In this document: one piece after another, positions 58,153-64,000 of the stretch
Layout of the letters: every line of letters begins with the position of its first letter
How positions within the stretch are numbered: position 1 is the stretch's first letter
Source of the DNA: Streptomyces canus
Lineage (GTDB): Bacteria > Actinomycetota > Actinomycetes > Streptomycetales > Streptomycetaceae
Length of the DNA: 64,000 nt
NCBI RefSeq assembly: GCF_041435015.1
Contig: NZ_CP107989.1
Span: 682,001-746,000, forward strand
Direction of reading: 5' to 3'
Translations under genes and position numbers: made by a program
Notes under the pieces: model-generated
Databases searched by the model: none
Told to the model about the DNA's origin: nothing
What the model saw: the letters and a program-made list of their open reading frames with translations, nothing else

Positions 58153-59373
58153 TCAGGAGCCGGCTGATCCCGCCGGCCGAGGCTGCCGGTACGGCTTCAC
58201 CACGCGGCGGGCGATGGCGAACCGGTGGGTCTCGGACGGGCCGTCGTAGATCCGGAACGGCCGCACCTCCCGGATCAGCCGCGCCAGCGGGGCGTCCGAC
58301 GCCGAGATGCCGAGCGCCCCGCAGATCTGCACGGACCGGTCGACCACCCGGCCCACCGCCTCCGCCACGAAGACCTTGGACACCGAGGAGAACTGCGCGG
58401 CGGCCCTGGAGCCGGTGTCCAACTCCCATGCGGTACGCCAGATCAGCGCGCGGCTCGCCTCGATGTCGATCTCGGAGTCCGCGAGCATCTGCTGCACCAT
58501 GCCGAGGTCCCCCAGCAGTGAGCCGAAGGCCTCGCGGCTCCCCGCGTGTTCGAGTGCGACGTCCTGGGCGCGGCGTGCGGACCCGAGCCAGCGCATGCAG
58601 TGCGTCAGCCGGGCGGGGCCGAGGCGGACCTGGGCGTTCTCGAAGCCCCGGTCCACCTGGCCGAGCACCTGATCCTCGGCCACCACGCAGTCCTCGAACA
58701 CGATCTCGCCGTGACCGGCGAAGAAACTCTCGTCCAGGGTGTCGATGTTCCTGACGACGCGCATGCCTGGGGTGCCGGCGTCGACGAGGAACATGGTCGC
58801 GCCGCCCGGGCTGCCGGGACCGCCCTCGGTGCGCGCCATCACGATGGTGAAGTCGGCACCGGCGGCCCCGGTGATGAACCACTTGCGCCCGTCGATGCGC
58901 CAGCCGCCGGGAACCCGTACCGCCGTGGTCCGCAGCGCGCGGGGGTCGGCTCCGGCGCCCGGTGCCGGTTCGGTCATCGCGAAGCACGAACGGTACTCAC
59001 CAGCGGCCAACGGGCGCAGATAGCGCTCCTGCTGCTCCTCGGTGGCCACCTTCTCCAGCAGATGCATGTTGCCCTCGTCCGGAGCCGCGCAGTTCAGCGC
59101 CAGCGGGCCGAGCACCGAGTACCCGGCGGCCTCGAACACCACGGCCTGCCCCCGCAGGTCCAGGCCGTGTCCGCCCCACCGTTCGGGAAGGTGCGGCGCG
59201 AAGACGCCCGCCTCACGGGCGCCCTTCTGCAGGGCCTCCCGCAGCGCGTGCGGAGCGTCGTGGACGGACCCGCCGCACTCGCGCTCGGCCGGGATCACCA
59301 CGTCGCGGACGAACTCGGCGGTGGCCTCGGCGAGCCGGGCGACGGACGGATCGACATCGAACTGGATCGGCAT
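58153..59373 (-). CDS. Acyl-CoA dehydrogenase
   Basis: A 406-residue flavoenzyme. FAD/substrate signatures are CFAMTEPAPGAGADP near 133, WFITGAAGADFTIVMART near 167, ESFFAGHGEIVFEDCVV near 215 and GALGISASDAPLARLIREVRPFRIYDGPSETHR near 355-385. It forms a trans-enoyl-CoA from an acyl-CoA. I chose ATG 59373 because GGAGGA lies five bases upstream. It is divergent from an enoyl-CoA hydratase gene; the shared spacer should hold both promoters. Confidence 0.88.
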   Translation of the reverse strand: MPIQFDVDPSVARLAEATAEFVRDVVIPAERECGGSVHDAPHALREALQKGAREAGVFAPHLPERWGGHGLDLRGQAVVFEAAGYSVLGPLALNCAAPDEGNMHLLEKVATEEQQERYLRPLAAGEYRSCFAMTEPAPGAGADPRALRTTAVRVPGGWRIDGRKWFITGAAGADFTIVMARTEGGPGSPGGATMFLVDAGTPGMRVVRNIDTLDESFFAGHGEIVFEDCVVAEDQVLGQVDRGFENAQVRLGPARLTHCMRWLGSARRAQDVALEHAGSREAFGSLLGDLGMVQQMLADSEIDIEASRALIWRTAWELDTGSRAAAQFSSVSKVFVAEAVGRVVDRSVQICGALGISASDAPLARLIREVRPFRIYDGPSETHRFAIARRVVKPYRQPRPAGSAGS

Positions 59374-59592
59374 GGTTCCTCCGGCCGACGGGCGTACGGG
59401 CGCCGGTGCCCGTCGCGTCGTAGAAACTGTACAACGGGTCAAGTATCTTTCCCGAGGGGTGACAGTAATCCTCTTCTGAAGAGCCTTCATTTGTGACCAG
59501 AAGACGACCTACGGTCACCGAAACTTGAGGGCGGGCCCAGTATGTGAGCCCGATCCCCGACGAGCTGTGCCAACGATGGGAGAAGACCTCCG
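59374..59592. promoter_or_regulatory. Divergent promoter region with palindromic site
   Basis: A 219-base spacer between the acyl-CoA dehydrogenase and enoyl-CoA hydratase genes. CTCTTCTGAAGAG at 59471-59483 is a perfect inverted repeat around one base and could be an operator. The surrounding 60 bases are the least GC-rich part of the spacer. Confidence 0.45.
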
Positions 59593-60417
59593 ATGAGCAC
59601 CCAACCGGTCCGGGTCGTCCGCCACTGCGCCGGGATCGTCGAACTGCTGCTGGACGATCCCGGCCGCGGAAACGCCCTGGACCTTCCGACCGCCGAGGCG
59701 CTGCGGGACGCGGCCGCCGACATCGCCCACGACCCCGGCGGCGCGGTCCTGCTGCGGGCGGCGGGCGGGAACTTCTGCGTCGGCGGCGACCTGCGCGCCT
59801 TCGCCGGCCGGGGCACGGAAACCGGCTCCTACGTGCACGCGGTCGCGACCGCCGCCCACGCGGCCGTGCAGACCCTGCACGAGTTGCCCGTGCCGGTGGT
59901 GACCGCCGTGCGCGGCGCCGCGGCGGGTGGCGGGGTAGGGCTCGCACTGACGGGCGACATCGTGGTGGCGGCCCGGTCGGCACGCTTCCGGCTGGCCTAC
60001 ACGGCGATCGGGCTCACCCCGGACTGCGGCGCGTCCTGGGTGCTGCACCGCCTGCTGGGCCCACGACGGGCCGCGGACCTGGTCCTCACCAACCGGGTGC
60101 TGACCGGCGACGACGCCGAGGGCTGGGGCCTGGTGTCCCGGGTCGTGGAGGACGCCGAACTGGACGACACGGCCTACCGGACGGCCGCCGCCCTGGCCGC
60201 GGGAGCAGGGGTCGCGCTACGGGCCGCGAAGGCGCTGTTGCGGGCGGGGGCCGAAACGCCGCTGGAGGAGCAACTCGCCGAGGAGGCGCGCTCCATAGCC
60301 GTCCTGGCGGGCGGCACGGAGGCGCAGGCGGCGATGGAGTCCTTCCTCGCCGCCCGGTCCCGCGCCAAGGCGTCGGCCGAGCGGTCGGCAGACCCGGAGC
60401 CGCAAAGTGTTTCTTGA
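59593..60417 (+). CDS. Enoyl-CoA hydratase/isomerase family protein
   Basis: A 274-residue crotonase. It has GRGNALDLP near 25, the oxyanion loop FCVGGDLRAFAG near 60 and RGAAAGGGVGLALTGDIVVAA near 115. At the second catalytic position it has IGLTPDCGAS, an Asp as in the PaaG-type isomerase subset rather than a hydratase Glu. It may therefore be an isomerase. GAGAAGA precedes the ATG. Confidence 0.8.
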   Translation: MSTQPVRVVRHCAGIVELLLDDPGRGNALDLPTAEALRDAAADIAHDPGGAVLLRAAGGNFCVGGDLRAFAGRGTETGSYVHAVATAAHAAVQTLHELPVPVVTAVRGAAAGGGVGLALTGDIVVAARSARFRLAYTAIGLTPDCGASWVLHRLLGPRRAADLVLTNRVLTGDDAEGWGLVSRVVEDAELDDTAYRTAAALAAGAGVALRAAKALLRAGAETPLEEQLAEEARSIAVLAGGTEAQAAMESFLAARSRAKASAERSADPEPQSVS

Positions 60418-60543
60418 GTTCCTCTTCACTAACAGGGTCGCTGGAGCGTAACCTCCGGGCAACACAGATCGCAGTTCCCTGCGACCCGGCATCCGTCGCC
60501 GCGCGGCCTGAGTCCGCGCCCCCACAGGAACAAAGGTGTGGAG

Positions 60544-61176
60544 ATGCATTCTGCTGCCGCGGAGCGGACAGACACCATCGACCCGTCCCTCGCCGACGCC
60601 GTCATCGACCTCGTCCTGCGCGGCATGTGGCGCGGTACGCAGGAGTCCGTGCACCGCCCGCTGGTCGACGCCGGGCTCGCCATGGTGAAGGGCCCGATGG
60701 TGCTGCCCACCGAGTCCGCCAAGCAGGCCGCAGCGCAGATGCTGCGGATCCCGGCCGGCTCCAGGCAGGAAGCGCAGATCACCGCGGTCTACGAGGCGTT
60801 CCTTCCGGTCAACAGGAAGATCCGCGAGGTCTGCACGGCCTGGCAGTGCCGCCCCGACGGCAGCGTCAACGACCACGGCGACAGCGTCTACGACGCCGAG
60901 GTGCGCGAGCTGCTGGAGGACGTGCACGAGGCCATCCAGCCGGTGCTGCGCAGGCTGGAGCGGCTGCTCGCGGACAGCGGCCGTTATCTGACCGGTCTGG
61001 AGGAGGCTCTCGACCGGTTCGACGACGGCGACCCGCGGTGGCTGGCCTCGCCCCTGTGCGACTCGTACCACACCGTGTGGATGCGGCTGCACCAGGAACT
61101 GCTGCTGGTCCTGGGCATCAGCCGCGCCGACGACGAGGCCCGCGAGGAGCAGCTCGTCCGAGGGAGCCAGGGGTGA
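60544..61176 (+). CDS. Uncharacterised all-helical protein coupled to the PPDK-like gene
   Basis: A 210-residue soluble protein with no family I recognise. It reads as mostly helical (LADAVIDLVLRGMWRGTQES, AAAQMLRIPAGSRQEAQI, LLEDVHEAIQPVLRRLERLL) with scattered aromatic and His residues. AAAGG lies eight bases before ATG 60544; an in-frame GTG at 60538 is also possible. Its stop overlaps the GTG of the PPDK-like gene (GTGA), so the two products are made in step and may form a complex. Confidence 0.65.
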   Translation: MHSAAAERTDTIDPSLADAVIDLVLRGMWRGTQESVHRPLVDAGLAMVKGPMVLPTESAKQAAAQMLRIPAGSRQEAQITAVYEAFLPVNRKIREVCTAWQCRPDGSVNDHGDSVYDAEVRELLEDVHEAIQPVLRRLERLLADSGRYLTGLEEALDRFDDGDPRWLASPLCDSYHTVWMRLHQELLLVLGISRADDEAREEQLVRGSQG

Positions 61177-63767
61177 ACATCACCGACCACCGCCCCGGCG
61201 TCGACGCGCCGCAGCAGGCCCCCGGCCTCGCCCTGGTGCCCTACGGCCAGGGACGGACCCGCGGACTGGACGCGGACGCGCTGGGCACGCACGGCGTCGC
61301 GATGGACCGGCTGGTGGCCCTCGGGCTGACGGTGGTGCCGGGACTGACCGTGCCCGCGGGCGCCGCGGCCTCGCTGGCCGATCCCGGGACCGCCCGTGCG
61401 GCCGTCGAACTCGTCGAGCAGTTGGCCGGGCGCCGCATCGGCGACTCCGCGAGGCCGCTGCTGCTGCGGCTGTCGGCGAGCGGTCCGACGGACATCGCGG
61501 GGCTCCCGCCCGATCTCGCCTGTCTCGGAGTCACCCCCGACAGCGCCGGGGACCTGTGCTCCGTCATCGGCCGCGCGGACGCGCTGGACGAGGTCTGGGC
61601 GGCCACGGTGCGGATGATCGCCGAGTACGGCCTCGACGTACCGGCCGTGCTGCTGGACGACGCCCTCCTCGACAGCCCCGCGCCCCGCGCCCGCGTCGAG
61701 GCACTGTTCTCCCTGGTCGCTCGACATGCCGCGCGACCCTTCCCCGACGACCCGGCCGAGCAGCTCGCGCTGGCCGCCCGCGCGGTCCTCGCCCGCTGGG
61801 ACTCGCCGCGGGCCCGAAGGGCGCGCAAGGCCCAGAAGCTTCCCGCCGACCTGGACATCGCGCTGCATGTCCAGGCGCTGCGCATCGGTCCCGCCGACCG
61901 CTCCGGCTACGGCACGGCGGTCAGCCGCCACCCCGAGACCGGCCGCTTCTCTCCGCAGGGCTCGTTCTTCCGGGGCGTACGCCGCAGCGCACCGCCCCCG
62001 CACACCGGCGAACCGCTGGAGAAGCTCGCGGGCGGCACGGTGCTCCTCGAGCATGCCCTGCTCACTCTCGAACGCCACCTGCACGCGCCCGTGTCCGTCG
62101 ACTTCGAGGTGCGCGACGGCGAGCTCTCGCTGCTCGCCGCCTCGGCGCAGAGCCGCCCGCCGCTGCGCGCCTCGGTGTGCCTGGCGGTCGACCTGGTCCG
62201 TGACGGCGCCCTCGACAAGGACGCGGCGGTACGCCGGATCGGCCCCGCCCAGGTGCAGGAACTCCTGCACCCTCAGCTGAAGTTGACCGGCGACGAGGAA
62301 CTTCTGGCACGGGGTCTGCCCGCGTCCCCGGGCGCCGCGACGGGCACGGTCGCCCTGTCCGGCGAACGCGCCCTCGAACTGGCTGCCGAAGGCGCGCACG
62401 CCGTCCTGGTGATGCACGAGACCACACCGGCCGACGTCCCCGGGATGCTGGCCGCCACCGCGGTGCTGACCGGCAGCGGCGGCATCGCCTCGCACGCGGC
62501 CGTGGTGGCGCGGGGCGCCGGCAAGCCGGCGGTCTGCGGCGTCGAGGGGCTGCGGGTGGACAAGGCGGCCGGCACGGCACGGATCGGGGAGCGAGTGCTG
62601 CGCGAGGGCGACGCGGTGTCGCTCGACGGCCGTACCGGCGCGGTGTACGCCGGAACGCTCAGTGTCAGCGTCGCCGGACCGCCGCCGGCGCTGTCCACCC
62701 TGCTCGAGTGGGCGGACGACGTGCGGCGGCTAGGGGTACGGGTCAACGCCGACACCGCGGCGGAGGTGACCACGGCCGTCGCGCTGGGCGCGGAGGGGGT
62801 GGGCCTGTGCCGTACCGAGCACCAGTTCCTCGGCGACCGGCTGCCCCTGATCCGCAGTGTCATCCTGGCCGCCGACGCGGCGGCTCGCGACGATGCGCTG
62901 CTCGCCCTGGAGCACGCACAGCACGAGGACTTCAAGGCGCTGCTGGCCGCCGTCGGGGACCGCCCGGTGACCGTGCGTCTGCTGGATGCCCCCCTGCACG
63001 AGTTCCTGCCCGCTCCGGGCGAGGCCGGGGACGCGGCGGCCGAGCAGCGGGCCGCGTCCCTGCGCGAGGCCAACCCCATGCTCGGGCTGCGCGGGGTACG
63101 CCTGGCGCTGCTCCACGAGCGGCTGTACCCGGCGCAGGCGGAAGCCCTGTTCTCCGCCTGGGTGGAGGTCGCCGCCACCGGCGTCCGCCCCCAGCTGGAG
63201 GTGATGATCCCACTGGTCAGCCTGCCGGAGGAACTTCAGGCCGCCGCGGCCTTCGTGCGCGACGCCGCCGAGACGGTGGCCGCACGCACCGGGGTCCGGG
63301 TGCCGTACCGGCTCGGCACGATGATCGAGACACCGCGCGCGGCCCTGCTGGCCGGCGAACTCGCCGAGCACGCCGAGTTCTTCTCCTTCGGCACCAACGA
63401 CCTCACCCAGCTCACCTACGGGTTCTCCCGGGACGATGTGGAGCGCCAGGTGCTCGCCTCCTACCAGGAGCGCGGATTCCTCACCGCCAGCCCGTTCGCC
63501 CGGCTCGATCCGCACGGCGTCGGCGCGCTGATCGCCCTGGCCGTGGAAAAGGCCAGGAGCGTACGGCCGGACATCAAGCTCGGCGTGTGCGGTGAGCACG
63601 GCGGGGACCCCGAGTCGATCGCGTTCTGCGACGACCTCGGGCTGGACTACGTCTCCTGCTCCGCGCACCGCGTGCCGGTCGCCCGGATGGCGGCGGCACA
63701 CAGCGCGCTGCGCGAAGGCAAGAGTCGTAGCGCAAGCGGAAGCAACGAGAACGGGGCACCGGCATGA
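61173..63767 (+). CDS. Pyruvate phosphate dikinase homologue with degenerate ATP-binding half
   Basis: An 864-residue protein of PPDK length. The C-terminal half is intact: phosphohistidine loop GSGGIASHAAVVARGAGKPAVC near 433, RTEHQFL near 547, MIETPRAA near 718, FFSFGTNDLTQLTYGFSRDD near 735 and the catalytic Cys in GVCGEHGGDPES near 806. The N-terminal ATP-grasp half is degenerate: where PPDK has SMPGMMDT it reads PTDIAGLPPDLACLG, and the usual nucleotide-binding arginines and glycines are largely missing. So it may take phosphate from PEP but not use ATP normally. The context is acyl-CoA genes. Confidence 0.7.
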   Translation: MNITDHRPGVDAPQQAPGLALVPYGQGRTRGLDADALGTHGVAMDRLVALGLTVVPGLTVPAGAAASLADPGTARAAVELVEQLAGRRIGDSARPLLLRLSASGPTDIAGLPPDLACLGVTPDSAGDLCSVIGRADALDEVWAATVRMIAEYGLDVPAVLLDDALLDSPAPRARVEALFSLVARHAARPFPDDPAEQLALAARAVLARWDSPRARRARKAQKLPADLDIALHVQALRIGPADRSGYGTAVSRHPETGRFSPQGSFFRGVRRSAPPPHTGEPLEKLAGGTVLLEHALLTLERHLHAPVSVDFEVRDGELSLLAASAQSRPPLRASVCLAVDLVRDGALDKDAAVRRIGPAQVQELLHPQLKLTGDEELLARGLPASPGAATGTVALSGERALELAAEGAHAVLVMHETTPADVPGMLAATAVLTGSGGIASHAAVVARGAGKPAVCGVEGLRVDKAAGTARIGERVLREGDAVSLDGRTGAVYAGTLSVSVAGPPPALSTLLEWADDVRRLGVRVNADTAAEVTTAVALGAEGVGLCRTEHQFLGDRLPLIRSVILAADAAARDDALLALEHAQHEDFKALLAAVGDRPVTVRLLDAPLHEFLPAPGEAGDAAAEQRAASLREANPMLGLRGVRLALLHERLYPAQAEALFSAWVEVAATGVRPQLEVMIPLVSLPEELQAAAAFVRDAAETVAARTGVRVPYRLGTMIETPRAALLAGELAEHAEFFSFGTNDLTQLTYGFSRDDVERQVLASYQERGFLTASPFARLDPHGVGALIALAVEKARSVRPDIKLGVCGEHGGDPESIAFCDDLGLDYVSCSAHRVPVARMAAAHSALREGKSRSASGSNENGAPA

Positions 63768-64000
63768 CGACCACCGTGACCGGCCCCGTCGCCGGAACGA
63801 CCGAGGCCTCGGAGGCCGAACTCGAGGATCTGCGCGCGACCGTGCGGTCCGTGTGCGCGGACGCGGGCGGCATCGCCGCGGTGCGCCGGCTCGACGAGCA
63901 CGCCCCCGGCATCGACGCCGAACTCTGGGACACGCTCGGCCGGCAGGTGGGCCTCGCGGCCCTCGGACTGCCGGACGCGGTGGGAGGCATCGGCGGCCTC
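63764..64000 (+). CDS. Acyl-CoA dehydrogenase, N-terminal part (cut by window end)
   Basis: The first 79 codons are present, starting with an ATG that overlaps the PPDK-like stop (ATGA). After a short variable start they read VGLAALGLPDAVGGIGGL, the end of the N-terminal helical domain of acyl-CoA dehydrogenases. The catalytic part lies beyond the window. It appears to be the fourth gene of the rightward unit. Confidence 0.7.
   Translation, partial: MTTTVTGPVAGTTEASEAELEDLRATVRSVCADAGGIAAVRRLDEHAPGIDAELWDTLGRQVGLAALGLPDAVGGIGGL

Noticed and set aside
1..64000. CRISPR arrays, tRNA or rRNA genes, complete insertion sequences and attachment sites
   Set aside because: I looked for spaced direct repeats, tRNA-like cloverleaf ends and transposase motifs (DDE, HUH, integrase) and found none that I could support by eye.

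Overview
The window is high-GC actinobacterial DNA with very strong third-position GC, long antisense shadow ORFs, GGAGG-type ribosome binding sites and many 4-base start/stop overlaps. Gene content (secreted glycan enzymes with ricin-type lectin domains, ATPase-less sugar ABC importers, LacI/GntR-type operators, SigB/F-type sigma factor, Paa phenylacetate operon) points to Streptomyces or a close relative. Functions below are inferred by reading the sequence; no searches were run.

Layout. 1-2746: start of a divergent LysR-type gene, then a PrpF-family isomerase and a DctA dicarboxylate carrier. 2747-4042: non-coding or decayed DNA with a candidate FadR-type operator. 4043-22636: a glycan locus. 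Two large secreted beta-helix proteins with lectin domains (GH141-like) lie beside an 11-gene leftward operon (21467 to 10316): sugar-binding lipoprotein, two permeases, an unassigned 671-residue protein, an L-rhamnose/L-fucose-type mutarotase, an L-fuconolactonase-like amidohydrolase, a zinc dehydrogenase, a KduD-like SDR, KDPG aldolase, KDG-type kinase and an aldo/keto reductase. A GntR/FadR regulator is divergent from it. The same 16-base operator-like sequence lies before the regulator and before the first beta-helix gene.

22937-31708: accessory genes. The most striking is an acetyltransferase gene followed by a second IF-1 gene; its leader carries a 17-codon ORF and mutually exclusive hairpins arranged like an erm-type translational attenuator. 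Also here are a GH30_8 glucuronoxylanase with a CebR-type operator, LysR and ArsR-like regulators, and small secreted peptides.

32052-48077: a coherent phenylalanine/phenylacetate region. It holds an aminotransferase, a PaaN paralogue that has lost both catalytic residues, an Lrp regulator, a branched-chain-type 2-oxoacid dehydrogenase (E1 alpha, E1 beta, E2), and a continuous paaN-J-F-H-G-A-B-C-D-E operon behind a PaaR-like operator. No phenylacetate-CoA ligase is present in the window, so phenylpyruvate may enter directly as phenylacetyl-CoA through the dehydrogenase.

48106-56580: a scarred region. It contains remnants of a divergent lrp/vdh pair, a SigF-type sigma factor, fragments of a GH42 and a sugar-binding protein, two LacI-type operators, intact GH42 beta-galactosidase and GH36 alpha-galactosidase genes, a GH43 tail, and a GH5 gene fused by deletion to the 3' part of an MmyB-type regulator. 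56845-57939: small membrane protein genes and a DUF2975/XRE pair. 58153-64000: divergent acyl-CoA dehydrogenase and enoyl-CoA hydratase genes, followed by an unknown helical protein, a pyruvate phosphate dikinase homologue with a degenerate ATP-binding half, and a second acyl-CoA dehydrogenase cut by the window end. This last group is the second candidate for an undescribed system.
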